In this document: piece by piece, positions 17,501 to 27,658 of the stretch | How positions within the stretch are numbered: the stretch's first letter is position 1 | Layout: each line of letters opens with the position of its first letter | NCBI RefSeq assembly: GCF_018327705.1 | Contig: NZ_BNEM01000002.1 | Location: forward strand, 2,046,001 to 2,110,000 | Direction of reading: 5' to 3' | From: Catellatospora sp. TT07R-123 | GTDB taxonomy: Bacteria; Actinomycetota; Actinomycetes; Mycobacteriales; Micromonosporaceae | Length of the DNA stretch: 64,000 nt | Notes under the pieces: generated by a model | Told to the model about the DNA's origin: nothing | The model's input: the letters and a program-made list of their open reading frames with translations, nothing else | Database searches by the model: none | Made by a program: the position numbers and the translations under genes

Positions 17501-17955
17501 CCTGCTCGCCTTCGCTGCAGGTCGAGCCACCCCTGCAGGATCTCCACCGCGGCAGCCTGGTCGACGACAGCTCGCTGCCGCCTGCCCCTGACGCCGCGGT
17601 CGGAGAGCCGCCGGGTCGCCGCGACCGTGGACATCCTCTCGTCGGTGAGCACCACCGGCACCGGCGCGATGACCGCGGCCAGCCTGTCGGCGTATGCCCG
17701 GGCGTGCACGGCGGCCGGGCCCTCGACTCCGGCGAGGTTGAGCGGGAGCCCCACCACCACCTCCACCGTGCCGTGGTCGGCCACCAGGCGCGCGATCTCC
17801 AACATATCAGCTGGTATGACAGATTCGTCCGTTTCTAGACGGCGTGCCACCGTCACCAGCGGGGTGGCCAGGATGCCGTCCGGATCGCACACCGCGACCC
17901 CGATCCGCACCGTGCCCACGTCCACGCCCAGCCGAACCCCCCGGGTCCACGCCAT
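17497..17955 (-). CDS. ruvX: YqgF/RuvX-family putative pre-16S rRNA nuclease
   Basis: About 152 residues. RNase H-like fold, linked in E. coli to 5' maturation of 16S rRNA (YqgF). RLGVDVGTVRIGVA carries the first catalytic aspartate; VVVGLPLNLAG, TDERMSTVAA and VDQAAAVEILQGWLD follow. I prefer ATG 17955 (MAWTRGVRLG); ATGs at 17973 and 17988 are in frame, and the latter has the better GGGGA site. It overlaps mltG copy 3 by four bases. Confidence 0.92.
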   Translation of the reverse strand: MAWTRGVRLGVDVGTVRIGVAVCDPDGILATPLVTVARRLETDESVIPADMLEIARLVADHGTVEVVVGLPLNLAGVEGPAAVHARAYADRLAAVIAPVPVVLTDERMSTVAATRRLSDRGVRGRRQRAVVDQAAAVEILQGWLDLQRRRAG

Positions 17956-18074
17956 CTCCGCACCACTTCCCATGTCGTCCCGGCTCATCGTCCCCGTGCA
18001 CCGCGAAGGGCGCCCCCGACATCGCGGAAGCGCCCCTGGCGGACGTGCTGCGGCGGCCGCGCCGCCGCCCGTGC

Positions 18075-18392
18075 CTACTGCCCGTACTGCTCGCCCAGCT
18101 CGTGCTTGAACTGGTTGAACCTCGTGCCGACCCCGCGCGCCCACGGCAGCTCGACCTGCTCCAGCGACACCCCGTCGCTGAAGGCCGCGAGGATCTCGTC
18201 CTCGCGCTCGACCATCCCGTCGCGCACGTCGTCGAGGAACCCGCGCACCGAACCCGCCACGCCGCCCAGCGACTCCTGCGCCGTGTCGACCAGCCCGGCC
18301 GGGGTGAACTTCTTCGCCTGGCGGGTCACCATGCGCACCACCACGACGCCGACGCCGATGCCGACGCCCAGCCACAACAGCCTGCGGAACAT
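18075..18392 (-). CDS. Small membrane protein, DUF6167-like
   Basis: 105 residues. One N-terminal membrane segment (LLWLGVGIGVGVVVVRM) then a mostly helical cytoplasmic part with an acidic stretch (DDVRDGMVEREDEIL). It starts one base after the DUF948-like gene stops, so the two form a unit. In Streptomyces this pair precedes alaS and ruvX. Function unknown. Confidence 0.8.
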   Translation of the reverse strand: MFRRLLWLGVGIGVGVVVVRMVTRQAKKFTPAGLVDTAQESLGGVAGSVRGFLDDVRDGMVEREDEILAAFSDGVSLEQVELPWARGVGTRFNQFKHELGEQYGQ

Positions 18393-18393
18393 G

Positions 18394-18846
18394 TCAGCCC
18401 CGCCGGGTGCGCTTGCGCGCCTTGAGCTCGTCGCGCACCGAGCGCTCCTCGTCGGCCTGCTTGCGCGCGGCACTCGCCCGGCGCACCCCGTACGTGAAGG
18501 CGGCCGCCTTCACCAGCGGGCTGGCCGCGGTCGCGCTCACGACGCTGACCAGGTTCGACACGTTCGCGGTGGTCGCCGCGAGGTGCTGGGTCACCACGTC
18601 GACCTTGGCCAGCTGCACGTTGACCCCGTCGAGGGTCACCTGCGCCTGGCCCAGCGCCGTGTTGACGTTGTCGACGGTCAGGTTGACGTTGTCCAGGATC
18701 GGACCCGTCTTCTGGCTGACCTGCCGCAACGTCACCGTCGCGGCGTCGACCGTGTGCCGCAGCCGCAGGATGGGCACCGCCAGCACCAGCACCAGCATCG
18801 CGAAAGCGCCGGCCGCGATCAACGCCGCGATCTCGCCTCCAGACAT
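18394..18846 (-). CDS. DUF948-family membrane protein
   Basis: 150 residues from ATG 18846, 7 bases after GGAGG. One N-terminal membrane segment (residues 5-28) precedes a long helical region rich in NV, LT and VD heptad-like patterns (DNVNLTVDNVNTALGQ), typical of DUF948 proteins and likely coiled coil. The C-terminus is basic (KARKRTRRG). The role is unknown; the family is conserved next to alaS or ruvX in actinobacteria. Confidence 0.85.
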   Translation of the reverse strand: MSGGEIAALIAAGAFAMLVLVLAVPILRLRHTVDAATVTLRQVSQKTGPILDNVNLTVDNVNTALGQAQVTLDGVNVQLAKVDVVTQHLAATTANVSNLVSVVSATAASPLVKAAAFTYGVRRASAARKQADEERSVRDELKARKRTRRG

Positions 18847-18923
18847 CCCCAAGCCTCCAACACCGTTAGTCCGACGTCTGCGACCCTACCGCCCGCGCGT
18901 ACGGGCGGCGCGGCAGATGCACC

Positions 18924-21263
18924 TCAGTTCGCCGACGGTGTCGGTGCCGGGGCGTCCGACGCGTCCGGTTCCGGCTCCCCGTCGCCCTCGCCCTCGCCGC
19001 CCTCGGGATCGGTGGTCGGATCGTTCTCGTGCCCGATCCGCTCGTCCGCGATGGTGTTGACCACCTTCAGCGTGACCTGCGAACCCCGGCACTCCGCCGG
19101 CAGCGACGAACTCGGCGAGGCGTCCGGCTCCGCCGCCCCGCTGGGGGCCGCGCTCGGGTCGAGCGGGCCGACCGTGGGCCGGTTGCGCAGCAGCTCCGTG
19201 CACTGCTCGGTGGTGATCGGACGCACCCACAGGTCGAGGGTGAACTCGTCACGCCGCCAGCACGAGTAGACGCCGGTGCCCTCCGCCACGCAGCTGGACA
19301 CCTTCCAGCGGGTCCAGCCCGCGTCGGTCAGCGCCTGCTCGTACGCCTTGGCCGTCTCCGCGTCCTCCCGCTCCGACTGCACCGAGCGCTCGCGGTAGCG
19401 GCACTCCATCAGGCACCAGCGGCTGCCGGAGATGTTGTCGATGGTCTTGCCCGACATCACCGCCCACGACGGCACCTCGAGCGCGTCCAGCGCGGTCAGC
19501 ACCGGGTCGCGGGTGGCCGCGCGCAGCACGAAGTAGAACGGCAGCGCGCCGACGACCAGCACGACCAGGGCGATCAGCGTCCACATCCGCAGCCGCTGCT
19601 GCTCGCGCAGCTGCTTGCGCACCTCCGAGCGGGCACCGCGGATGACCTCGACCCCGGCCGCGAAGCCGGGGCGCCGGTCGCCGGGCGGGACCACGGCGGA
19701 CGGGTCCGGCGGGCGCACCGCGATCGGCTGCGCGGGCGGCCGCTTGCCGCCGCCGGGCGCACCTCCCGCGGGCACCAGCGCCTCGCCGGGCAGGCCGCCG
19801 AAGCCGGGCATGGCCACGCCACCGGGACCACCCGGACCGCCGGGACCGCCCACGCCGGGACCGCCGACTCCTGGGCTGCCGACACCTGGACCGCCGGGAC
19901 CGCCAGGGCCACCGACCCCGGGACCGGCCGGACCGGCGGGGCCGCGGTCGGCGGTGCCTCGCGGCGGGCGGGCCGGGGACACGGGTGCGGCCGAGCGGTC
20001 GGGCCGGCTGGTCGCGGGCGGCCGGCCGGCGTCGCCGCGCGGCTCGGCCGGGCGGCCGCCGCGCACGACGGGCGAACCGGGCATCGAGCCGGGCGGCACG
20101 GCACCGCGCGGGCCGTCCGCGGGCGGGCGTACGCCGCCACGCGGGCCGTCGGGCGGCGTGTTGGTGATCCGGGGCAGGTCACCGGTGAGGTCGATCTCCC
20201 GGCGGCGCACCAGCGGCGGTTCGCTGCTGGGCTTGCGCACCGGCGCGGGCTCGGGCCTGCGCCCGGCGGGCGGCTCGGCCGGACCGGCCTGGCCGGGCGG
20301 CACGCGGCGGACGGGGTCGTCCCCGAACCCGCGCCGCGGCTCGTCCTCGGGGCGACGGCGTCCGGGGACCGCCTCGTCGTCCGCGCGGCGGCGCCCGGCG
20401 GGCGGCTCCTCCTCGACCCGGCGGCGAACGCCACCGGTCGGCTCGTCCTCACGACGGCGAACGCCACCCGTCGGCTCATCCTCACGACGGCGAACGCCAC
20501 CGGTCGGCTCATCCTCACGACGGCGGACGCCACCCGGCGGCGGCTCCTCCACCCGGCGCCGACCGGCAGCCGGATCGTCCTCGGCACGCCGCCGGCCAAG
20601 CGGCGGCTCGTCCTCGACCCTGCGGCGGCCACCGGCCGCATCGTCCTCGGTCCGACGGCGGACGCCACCGGTCGGCTCATCCTCACGACGACGGACGCCA
20701 CCCGTAGGCTCGTCCTCGACCCGACGGCGGATGCCACCGGTCGGCTCATCCTCGCGACGGCGGACACCGCCCGTAGGCTCGTCCTCGACCCGACGGCGGA
20801 CGCCACCCGTCGGCTCATCCTCACGACGGCGGACGCCACCGGTCGGCTCGTCCTCGCGACGGCGGACGCCACCGGTCGGCGGCTCCTCCACGCGCCGCCG
20901 GCCACCCGGCGGCTCGTCCTCGACCCGACGGCGGACGCCACCCGTCGGCTCGTCCTCACCACGGCGGCGGACGCCGCCCGTGGGCTCGTCGGCGGGGCCG
21001 CGGCGGGCCGGCGCCTCGGGCGCGCCTCGGCCGGGCCCGGCCGCGTTCGGGCGGGCCGGGGCGTCGTCGCTGAGCGCGCTCAGCTTGTTCCAGCGGTTGG
21101 TGCCGCCGTCGGTGAAGTCACCGTCGTCGAACTGGTCCTTGCCCTGCTTGGCGCTGCGCAGGTCGTCGAGCCACCCGGTCTCCTCCTGCGAAACCTCCTC
21201 GGCTTCGCCGCGGCCCTTCTTGCGGCCGCGACCGTCGGTGGCGTCGTCGCGTGACCTGCTCAT
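18924..21263 (-). CDS. Membrane protein with about twenty charged repeats and an extracellular cysteine domain
   Basis: 779 residues from ATG 21263, overlapping the rarA stop as ATGA. Four parts are visible. Residues 1-88 are charged and low in complexity. Residues about 89-311 are some twenty 11-12-residue units of the form [11 protein letters not shown], each pairing an acidic with a basic block. Residues about 312-555 are rich in Pro, Gly and Arg, including [10 protein letters not shown] runs. One membrane segment at about 558-578 ([18 protein letters not shown]) is followed by a roughly 200-residue outer domain with six cysteines (in [35 protein letters not shown]), likely disulfide-bonded, then an acidic tail. 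The repeat half should be cytoplasmic and disordered. I recognise no family. It is probably co-transcribed with rarA. Confidence 0.9.
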   Translation of the reverse strand: MSRSRDDATDGRGRKKGRGEAEEVSQEETGWLDDLRSAKQGKDQFDDGDFTDGGTNRWNKLSALSDDAPARPNAAGPGRGAPEAPARRGPADEPTGGVRRRGEDEPTGGVRRRVEDEPPGGRRRVEEPPTGGVRRREDEPTGGVRRREDEPTGGVRRRVEDEPTGGVRRREDEPTGGIRRRVEDEPTGGVRRREDEPTGGVRRRTEDDAAGGRRRVEDEPPLGRRRAEDDPAAGRRRVEEPPPGGVRRREDEPTGGVRRREDEPTGGVRRREDEPTGGVRRRVEEEPPAGRRRADDEAVPGRRRPEDEPRRGFGDDPVRRVPPGQAGPAEPPAGRRPEPAPVRKPSSEPPLVRRREIDLTGDLPRITNTPPDGPRGGVRPPADGPRGAVPPGSMPGSPVVRGGRPAEPRGDAGRPPATSRPDRSAAPVSPARPPRGTADRGPAGPAGPGVGGPGGPGGPGVGSPGVGGPGVGGPGGPGGPGGVAMPGFGGLPGEALVPAGGAPGGGKRPPAQPIAVRPPDPSAVVPPGDRRPGFAAGVEVIRGARSEVRKQLREQQRLRMWTLIALVVLVVGALPFYFVLRAATRDPVLTALDALEVPSWAVMSGKTIDNISGSRWCLMECRYRERSVQSEREDAETAKAYEQALTDAGWTRWKVSSCVAEGTGVYSCWRRDEFTLDLWVRPITTEQCTELLRNRPTVGPLDPSAAPSGAAEPDASPSSSLPAECRGSQVTLKVVNTIADERIGHENDPTTDPEGGEGEGDGEPEPDASDAPAPTPSAN
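20330..20997 (-). repeat. Coding tandem repeats of 33-36 bp
   Basis: Roughly twenty copies of a 33-36-bp unit encoding [11 protein letters not shown] or variants ([33 protein letters not shown]). Near-identical copies are clustered, indicating recent expansion, while edge copies are degenerate. The reading frame is preserved throughout. Confidence 0.9.
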
Positions 21264-22660
21264 CGGCTTTCCTCTCCTGCCTTCGCCGCGCCGCCGCGCA
21301 CCGCGTGGCGCAGCTTCGGCAGCCGCTCGGCGATCTGCCGCTCGGCGCCGTGTCCGGACGGACGGTAGTAGTCGACCCCGACCAGTTCGTCGGGCGGGTA
21401 CTGCTGCGCCACCACGCCTCGGGCGTCGTCGTGCGGGTAGCGGTAGCCGATGCCGTGGCCGAGCCCCCGCGACCCGGCGTAGTGCGCGTCGCGCAGGTGC
21501 GCGGGCACCGGCCCGGCCTTGCCGCCGCGCACGTCCGCGATCGCGGCGAAGATCGCCGTGGTGACCGCGTTGGACTTGGGCGCGGTGGCGAGGTGGATCA
21601 CGGCCTGCGCCAGGTTGAGCTGCGCCTCCGGCAGACCCACGTGCTGTACGGCGTACGAGGCGTTGGTGGCGGCGGTCAGCGCCGTCGGGTCGGCCAGGCC
21701 GACGTCCTCGGACGCGAAGATGATCAGGCGGCGGGCGATGAAACGCGGGTCCTCGCCCGCGGTCAGCATCCGGGCCAGGTAGTGCACCGCGGCGTCCACG
21801 TCCGAGCCGCGCATGCTCTTGATGAACGCGCTGATCACGTCGTAGTGGGCATCCCCGGCGCGGTCGTAGCGCAGCGCGGCGGTGTCCACGGCCCGCTCGG
21901 CGGTGGCCAGGTCGATCTCGGGCACGGTGCCGTCCTCGGCCAGCGCCAGTGCCGATCCGGCCGCCGCCTCCAGCGCGGTCAGCGCCTTGCGCACGTCGCC
22001 GCCGGCCAGCCGTACCAGATGGTCCTGCGCCTCGGCGGCCAGCGTGACGGCACCGCCCAGCCCGCGCTCGTCGGCGAGCGCGCGCCCGACCAGGGTCCGC
22101 ACCGCGTCGTCGCCCAGCGGCTTGAGGGTCAGCAGCACGCACCGCGACAGCAGCGGCGAGATCACCGAGAAGTACGGGTTCTCCGTCGTCGCCGCCAGCA
22201 GCGTGACGGTCCGGTCCTCGACCGCCGCCAGCAGCGAGTCCTGCTGGGTCTTGGTGAAGCGGTGCACCTCGTCGATGAACAGCACCGTCGGGGCGCCCCC
22301 GGACCGGCGGCGCCGGCGCGCGGTGTCGATGACCTCGCGCACCTCCTTGACCCCGGCGGTCAGCGCGGACATGGCCACGAAGGTGCGGTCGTCGGCCCCG
22401 GCGACCAGGTGCGCGATGGTGGTCTTGCCGCTGCCGGGCGGCCCCCACAGGATCACCGACATGGGCGCGCCCCCGGCGACCAGGCGGCGCAGCGGCGCCC
22501 CGGGCGCCAGCAGGTGCTCCTGCCCGACCAGCTCGTCCAGGCTGGCCGGACGCATGCGCACGGCGAGGGGGGCGTCGGCCGAAGGTGCTTCGAACCCCGG
22601 CGCGGCGCCCCGGTGCGCCGGTGGCGCGGGCTCCAACGGGAACAGCCCTTCGTCATGCAT
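21260..22660 (-). CDS. rarA: Replication-associated recombination ATPase RarA/MgsA
   Basis: 466 residues from ATG 22660 (MHDEGLFPL); an in-frame start further upstream has no support. AAA+ clamp-loader-like ATPase acting at stalled forks. Walker [10 protein letters not shown] is at residues 73-81, Walker B in LFIDEVHRF, sensor 1 in LLAATTENP, and the C-terminal half keeps the tetramerisation and MgsA features ([18 protein letters not shown]). Its end overlaps the charged-repeat gene. Confidence 0.95.
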   Translation of the reverse strand: MHDEGLFPLEPAPPAHRGAAPGFEAPSADAPLAVRMRPASLDELVGQEHLLAPGAPLRRLVAGGAPMSVILWGPPGSGKTTIAHLVAGADDRTFVAMSALTAGVKEVREVIDTARRRRRSGGAPTVLFIDEVHRFTKTQQDSLLAAVEDRTVTLLAATTENPYFSVISPLLSRCVLLTLKPLGDDAVRTLVGRALADERGLGGAVTLAAEAQDHLVRLAGGDVRKALTALEAAAGSALALAEDGTVPEIDLATAERAVDTAALRYDRAGDAHYDVISAFIKSMRGSDVDAAVHYLARMLTAGEDPRFIARRLIIFASEDVGLADPTALTAATNASYAVQHVGLPEAQLNLAQAVIHLATAPKSNAVTTAIFAAIADVRGGKAGPVPAHLRDAHYAGSRGLGHGIGYRYPHDDARGVVAQQYPPDELVGVDYYRPSGHGAERQIAERLPKLRHAVRGGAAKAGEESR

Positions 22661-22766
22661 CACGCAGACGATACCCAACGCTCCCGGCAGACGCCTCAGC
22701 CGATCTTCGTGAATGATCGTCACAGGCCGTGACCGGCAGCGGAATGTGCCCGGTTAGGGTGACGGC

Positions 22767-23504
22767 ATGCCCCTGCACCCCGTTCTCACCGGGCGCCCCG
22801 CGCTGCTCGACCGGCTCGCCGACCACCCGTACGCCCGGCTCACCGTCGGCGGCGAGCAGGTGCACGGGTACGAGCACGCCGGAGCGCTGGTGTGGACCGC
22901 GGACGGCCCGTGGGGGCCGGTCGCGGCCTCCTTCGGCGACGCCGACGGGGCCGTCGAGGTGTTCCGGCAGCTCGCCGACGCGGGCGTGCTGGCCGAGACC
23001 CGGTGGCTGCACCTGCCCCGGGTCCCGGCCGAGGCGGTCGCGCGGCGGCTGCCGGTGGTGATCCAGGACGACTGGGACTTCCTGTGGACGGTCACCGACC
23101 CGGCACCCGTTCCCGGCGAGGCGGCGGTCCGGGCCCTGGACCCGGCCGAGCACCCGGCGGTCGACGCGGTGCTCGACGAGGCGCTGCCGCACAGCACCAG
23201 CCGCCCCAGCGACACCCGCATCCGGCGCTGGTACGGCATCAGCGAGGGTGACCGGCTCGTCGCCGTGGCCGGGGATCGCAGCGCCAACGGCGTCGGCTTC
23301 CTCGCGGGCATCGGCGTGGCCGCCGACCGGCAGGGCCGCGGGCACGGCGCGGCGCTCACCGCGGCGGTGACCCGGCTGCTGCTGGCCGAGTTCGGGGTGT
23401 GCTCGCTGGGTGTGATGTCCGACAACACCGGCGCCATCCGGCTGTACCAGCGCCTCGGCTATACCGAGGCCATCCCCCGCAGCTCCATCCGCCTCACCGA
23501 CTGA
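22767..23504 (+). CDS. GNAT-family N-acetyltransferase
   Basis: 245 residues from ATG 22767. The C-terminal half is a GNAT domain: IGVAADRQGRGHGAAL is the acetyl-CoA pyrophosphate loop and NTGAIRLYQRLGYTEA the conserved end. The N-terminal 110 residues resemble a degenerate GNAT-like fold, so this may be a two-domain acetyltransferase of FR47 type. Substrate unknown. It is divergent from rarA. Confidence 0.85.
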   Translation: MPLHPVLTGRPALLDRLADHPYARLTVGGEQVHGYEHAGALVWTADGPWGPVAASFGDADGAVEVFRQLADAGVLAETRWLHLPRVPAEAVARRLPVVIQDDWDFLWTVTDPAPVPGEAAVRALDPAEHPAVDAVLDEALPHSTSRPSDTRIRRWYGISEGDRLVAVAGDRSANGVGFLAGIGVAADRQGRGHGAALTAAVTRLLLAEFGVCSLGVMSDNTGAIRLYQRLGYTEAIPRSSIRLTD

Positions 23505-23603
23505 CCCGGACAGGCGGGCGCAGCCCCCGGGCACCCCGACTCGCGGCAACCACCACCTGCCCCTCCACCCTCCCACCCAGCGCTGCCGCACCCCCCGCTC
23601 TCT

Positions 23604-23670
23604 CATAGACGTTGGCCTATGACATCGAGTCCGATCTCGACGGAGTCGATGTCATAGGCCAACGTCTATG
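23604..23670. repeat. Intergenic hairpin, family A copy 1
   Basis: Perfect 25-bp arms 23604-23628 and 23646-23670 (core ACGTTGGCCTATGACATCGA), extendable to 30 bp with one mismatch around a 7-base loop. It shares ACGYTGGCCTAT with the hairpin at 48608-48663. Confidence 0.88.
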
Positions 23671-23892
23671 GAGGAACGGCCACGGAGACCGCTCACGCCG
23701 ATCCGGCGGCGTCCGGCAGCCACATTCCGGCCGCATACAGCGATCTTCCCGTGGAGATCGCCGCTTCCGGTCATCGCCTGCCCCTCAAGCCCAGGTTCTG
23801 ACCGAAAACAGTGATCACACCGAGGCGACCACCGTTCACATCTGCCCCATCACCCCAGGGCCGCCCGCACACCTCAGACCCCGCCAGCCGAA

Positions 23893-23954
23893 TCGATCAC
23901 GATGCCAGGGTGGCGACACGCCGCCGAACCCTGCCATAAGTTCATGATCAACGG
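23893..23954. repeat. 62-bp intergenic repeat, family C copy 1
   Basis: About 90% identical (6 mismatches, no gaps) to 48921-48982. Both end in CCATAAGTTCATGATCAACG. Confidence 0.88.
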
Positions 23955-24014
23955 AGTGGGGTGCTGCCGGTGTCGGGAGCGCGGGGTGGGGGCGGGGCGG
24001 GCGGGGAGCGGGTG

Positions 24015-24746
24015 TCAGCGCGTGGGCAGGTGCCAGGTCGACGGGTCCGGCAGGACCCCCAGCAGCCAGGCGCCGAAGGCCAGGGCGCCGATCGTGCACA
24101 GCAGGAAGAACGTCACCCACACCCCGCCGGGCAGCCGGGTCAGTGACGCGAGCTGGTCCGGGTCCGACCGGCTGGCCGTCCCGCGCCGCCGGTGCAGCTG
24201 CACCTCGACGACCGGCCGCACGCCGCCCACCAGCAGGAACCACACCCCCGTGTACGCGAACAGCGCCTGCCACTGCGTCGGGGCGTACCACGACACCGCG
24301 AACACCGCCGCCCCGGTGACCAGGATCAGCACGCCCCCGAACCAGTTGCGGATCATGACGAGCATCGCCAGCAGCAGCGCGATGCAGATCCACAGCAGCA
24401 GCGTGATCAGCCCGCGCGACAGCAGCCAGGCCCCGAACAGCCCGACCAGCGCCGGGGACAGGTACCCGGCGAGCAGTGTGAGCATCATGCCCACCCCGGT
24501 CGGCTTGCCGCGCATGATGGTCAGCCCGGACGTGTCCGAGTGCAGCCGGATGCCGCGCAGGCGGCGCCCGGTCAGCACGGCGGCGGCCGCGTGCCCGCCC
24601 TCGTGCGCGATGGTGACCGCGTTGCGGACCACCCGCCAGGAGGCGTTGAAGACGACCAGCAGCAGCGCGATCACGGCCGCGCTGGTCACGACGCCCAGCG
24701 GCGGTGCCGGCTGGGCGACGAGGATGTCACCGAGGGGGTACGGCAT
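24015..24746 (-). CDS. M50B-like membrane zinc metallopeptidase
   Basis: 243 residues from ATG 24746. The HExxH motif is in TIAHEGGHAAAA (H48, E49, H52), next to the first membrane segment, and several further membrane segments follow (LLTLLAGYLSPALVGL, LITLLLWICIALLL, GVLILVTGAAVFAVSW, WVTFFLLCTIGAL). The layout matches peptidase family M50B of actinobacteria. The third zinc ligand is not obvious, and no regulated-proteolysis partner is next to it, so the substrate is unknown. No convincing ribosome site; it may be leaderless. Confidence 0.78.
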   Translation of the reverse strand: MPYPLGDILVAQPAPPLGVVTSAAVIALLLVVFNASWRVVRNAVTIAHEGGHAAAAVLTGRRLRGIRLHSDTSGLTIMRGKPTGVGMMLTLLAGYLSPALVGLFGAWLLSRGLITLLLWICIALLLAMLVMIRNWFGGVLILVTGAAVFAVSWYAPTQWQALFAYTGVWFLLVGGVRPVVEVQLHRRRGTASRSDPDQLASLTRLPGGVWVTFFLLCTIGALAFGAWLLGVLPDPSTWHLPTR

Positions 24747-24789
24747 GCGCAGACAGTACAAGGGCGGGCCGAGGCCGTACACGGGCCGA

Positions 24790-25599
24790 TCAGACGGCCA
24801 GCACCTCGTCCGGTGGCCGCAGCCGGGTCCGCAGCACCGTCCGGGCCAGGGTGAGGTCGAGCCGCACCTCCTGCGGCCCGGCCGCGGGCAGGTCGGCGCC
24901 GCGCCCGGCCGGGACCAGGTCGGCGGCGATGCCGTGCCGTGCCGCGATCAGCACGCCGAGCTCGTGCCGGGTGAGCGGGGTCGGCCCGGCCACGTGCAGC
25001 ACGCCGCGGAAGTCCCCGAGCGCCAGTTCCAGCAGCACGGCGGCGAGGTCGTCCACCGATACCGGCTGGCGCACCTGGTCGGTGAAGAGCACGCCGGTCC
25101 GGCGGCCGAGCGCGAAGTCCAGCGCGAGCTGGTGCTGCTTGGACGCGTCGTCGCCGACGATGAGCGAGGTGCGCACGATCGCCGCGCCGGGGTGGACGAG
25201 CGCCACGACCGTCTCTGCGGCGGCCTTGGCGGCGCCGTACGGGTACACGGGGCTGGGCGGGTCGGCCTCGGTGTAGGGCTGCGGGCGGCCGCCGTACACG
25301 GCGTCGGAGGAGACGTGCACCAGCCGTGACCCGGTCCGGGCCGCCGCGGCGGCGACGTGGGCCGCGCCCGAGGCGGTGACGTGCCAGTCGCCCTGGACGT
25401 ACGCCGTGTGCACGACCGCGTCCGGGCGCAGCTCGTCCAGCAGCCGGTCCACGGCCGCCCGGTCCCGGACGTCGAGCGGCACCAGCCCCTCCGCGCGAGC
25501 GGAGTGGCTGGTGCCGGTCACGTCGTGGCCCGCCGCGCGGGCGAGTGAGACCAGGCGGCCACCGGTGTAGCCAGAGCCCCCGGTGACCAGCAGCCTCAT
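24790..25599 (-). CDS. NAD-dependent epimerase/reductase, RmlD-like
   Basis: 269 residues. N-terminal Rossmann motif [10 protein letters not shown], then [10 protein letters not shown], the SDR active-site YPYGAAK preceded by VSSDAVYGG, and the substrate half [13 protein letters not shown]. Resembles dTDP-4-dehydrorhamnose reductase-type (RmlD substrate-binding) proteins, but it is not in a rhamnose cluster, so the substrate is open. It starts within the aspS stop (ATGA overlap), so it is translated with aspS. Confidence 0.85.
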   Translation of the reverse strand: MRLLVTGGSGYTGGRLVSLARAAGHDVTGTSHSARAEGLVPLDVRDRAAVDRLLDELRPDAVVHTAYVQGDWHVTASGAAHVAAAAARTGSRLVHVSSDAVYGGRPQPYTEADPPSPVYPYGAAKAAAETVVALVHPGAAIVRTSLIVGDDASKQHQLALDFALGRRTGVLFTDQVRQPVSVDDLAAVLLELALGDFRGVLHVAGPTPLTRHELGVLIAARHGIAADLVPAGRGADLPAAGPQEVRLDLTLARTVLRTRLRPPDEVLAV

Positions 25600-27389
25600 G
25601 CCGAGGCGGCCTCGGCCTTGGGCTTGGCCTCGCCCGGCGCCTTCGGCTTGCCGTCCACGCCCGCCTCCAGGCGCTGCTGCGCCGTGATCGGCGTGGGGGC
25701 GCCGGTCAGCGGGTCGTAGCCGCCGCCGGACTTCGGGAACGCGATGACGTCGCGGATCGAGTCGACCCCGGCGAGCAGCATGCAGACCCGGTCCCAGCCC
25801 AGCGCGATGCCGCCGTGCGGCGGCGGGCCGTACTGGAAGGCGTCGAGCAGGAAGCCGAACTTGTCCTTGGCCTCCTCGTCGGTGATGCCGAGCAGGGTGA
25901 AGACCCGCTTCTGCACGTCACCGCGGTGGATACGGATCGAGCCGCCGCCGATCTCGTTGCCGTTGCAGACGATGTCGTACGCGTACGCCAGCGCCTGGTC
26001 CGGGGCGGACTCGAAGTTGTCGATCCAGTCCTCGTTGGGCGAGGTGAACGGGTGGTGCACCGCGGTCCAGGCACCCTCGACGACGCCCTCGCCGGGCACG
26101 TCGACCGGCTCGAACATCGGCGCGTCGACGACCCAGCAGAACGCCCACGCCGACTCGTCGATCAGGTTCGCCCGCTTGGCGATCTCGATGCGGGCCGCGC
26201 CGAGCAGCTCCTGCGAGTGGCGGCGGCTGCCCGCGGCGAAGAACACCGCGTCGCCGGGCTTGGCGCCGACGGCGTCGGCCAGGCCGGCCAGGTGCGCCTC
26301 GGACAGGTTCTTGGCGACGGGGCCGCGGGCCTCGCCGGTCTCGGCGTCGAGCACCACGTAGGCCAGGCCCCTGGCGCCGCGCGCCTTGGCCCAGTCCTGC
26401 CAGCCGTCGAGCTCCTTGCGGGTCTGCGCGGCACCGCCGGGCATGACCACCGCGCCGACGTACTCGGCCTGGAAGACCCGGAAGTCGGTGCCCTCGAAGT
26501 AGCTCGTCAGCTCGGTCAGCTCGACCGCGTAGCGCAGGTCGGGCTTGTCGGAGCCGTAGCGGTTCATCGCGTCGTGGTAGGTGATGCGCGGCAGCGGCGC
26601 CGGGATGTCGTATCCGGCCAGCTCGCTCCACAGCGCGCCGACGATCGCCTCGCCGAGCTCGATGATGTCGTCCTGGGTCACGAACGACATCTCGATGTCG
26701 AGCTGGGTGAACTCGGGCTGCCGGTCGGCGCGGAAGTCCTCGTCGCGGTAGCAGCGCGCGATCTGGTAGTAGCGCTCCATGCCGGCCACCATCAGCAGCT
26801 GCTTGAACAGCTGCGGGGACTGCGGCAGCGCGTACCAGGAGCCCGGCTGCAGGCGCACCGGCACCAGGAAGTCGCGGGCGCCCTCGGGCGTGGACCGGGT
26901 CAGCGTCGGGGTCTCGATCTCCAGGAAGTCGCGCGCGCCGAGCACCTCGCGGGCGATGGCGCTGGCGCGCGAGCGCAGCCGGATCGCCTTGGCCTGGTTG
27001 CCGCGGCGCAGGTCGAGGTAGCGGTGGCGCAGGCGCGCCTCCTCGCCGACGGTGACGTGGTCGTCGATCGGGAACGGCAGCGGGGCGGCCTCGCTGAGCA
27101 CGGTCAGCTCGGTGACGGTCACCTCGACGGCGCCGGTCGGCAGCTCCGGGTTCTCGTTGCCCGCCGGGCGCAGCCCGACGGTGCCGGTCACCTTCACGCA
27201 GTACTCGTTGCGCAGCGCGTGGGCCTGGGCCTCGTCGCGGAACACGATCTGCACGACGCCGGAGGCGTCCCGCAGGTCGATGAAGGTCACGCCGCCGTGA
27301 TCGCGTCGCCGGGCCACCCACCCGGCGAGGGTGACGGTCTGTCCGGCGTGCTCGGCACGCAGACTTCCGGCGGTATGGGTGCGGATCAC
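25596..27389 (-). CDS. aspS: Aspartyl-tRNA synthetase
   Basis: 597 residues from GTG 27389 ([10 protein letters not shown]) with GGAGAG seven bases before. Class II synthetase of bacterial type: OB-fold anticodon domain (about 15-105), catalytic core with [20 protein letters not shown] and the motif 2 region [14 protein letters not shown], a GAD insert in the middle, and motif 3 GGIALGWDR. The C-terminal tail is Lys/Ala/Pro-rich. Confidence 0.97.
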   Translation of the reverse strand: MIRTHTAGSLRAEHAGQTVTLAGWVARRRDHGGVTFIDLRDASGVVQIVFRDEAQAHALRNEYCVKVTGTVGLRPAGNENPELPTGAVEVTVTELTVLSEAAPLPFPIDDHVTVGEEARLRHRYLDLRRGNQAKAIRLRSRASAIAREVLGARDFLEIETPTLTRSTPEGARDFLVPVRLQPGSWYALPQSPQLFKQLLMVAGMERYYQIARCYRDEDFRADRQPEFTQLDIEMSFVTQDDIIELGEAIVGALWSELAGYDIPAPLPRITYHDAMNRYGSDKPDLRYAVELTELTSYFEGTDFRVFQAEYVGAVVMPGGAAQTRKELDGWQDWAKARGARGLAYVVLDAETGEARGPVAKNLSEAHLAGLADAVGAKPGDAVFFAAGSRRHSQELLGAARIEIAKRANLIDESAWAFCWVVDAPMFEPVDVPGEGVVEGAWTAVHHPFTSPNEDWIDNFESAPDQALAYAYDIVCNGNEIGGGSIRIHRGDVQKRVFTLLGITDEEAKDKFGFLLDAFQYGPPPHGGIALGWDRVCMLLAGVDSIRDVIAFPKSGGGYDPLTGAPTPITAQQRLEAGVDGKPKAPGEAKPKAEAASA

Positions 27390-27658
27390 GGAATCTCTCC
27401 TTCGAATGGCCGTCCGGGGCGTCCGGGGTGCCGGGCCGCCAGCCGTCATTCTCGCATGTGCCCCGGTGCCGCCCGTCGCGCGCGGTGCCGTCCCGGTGCC
27501 GCCCCGGCACGGTCGCCGGGCCGTCGCGGGGCCGCCGGGACCGTCCGCGCGGCGCTGACCTCAAAAGATCCTGAAGCGGCGCCGAAGATGCGCTTAGTCC
27601 GCTTCCCGCCCGCGCCGCGGTGCCCGAAGCTCAGGCGCATGACTCGGTCCGCCGCGGC

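Larger units (their letters stand above)
23505..24014. other. 510-bp convergent gap with intergenic repeats
   Basis: Between the GNAT stop and the stop of the M50 gene on the other strand. It contains hairpin A1 (23604-23670), a weak palindrome near 23740-23820, and repeat C1 (23893-23954). I see no supported gene; reading frames here have no start signals or family match. Confidence 0.7.

Noticed and set aside
19029-21564. Two long plus-strand frames opposite the charged-repeat gene
   Set aside because: They mirror the repeats and lack ribosome sites; the minus-strand gene has a start, a membrane segment and cysteines.
23836-24393. A minus-strand frame sharing VDHELMA and PWHRDR with one at 48,756-49,052
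   Set aside because: The shared peptide comes from the 62-bp DNA repeat; three of its six differences change residues, and no ribosome site is present, so a DNA repeat explains it better.
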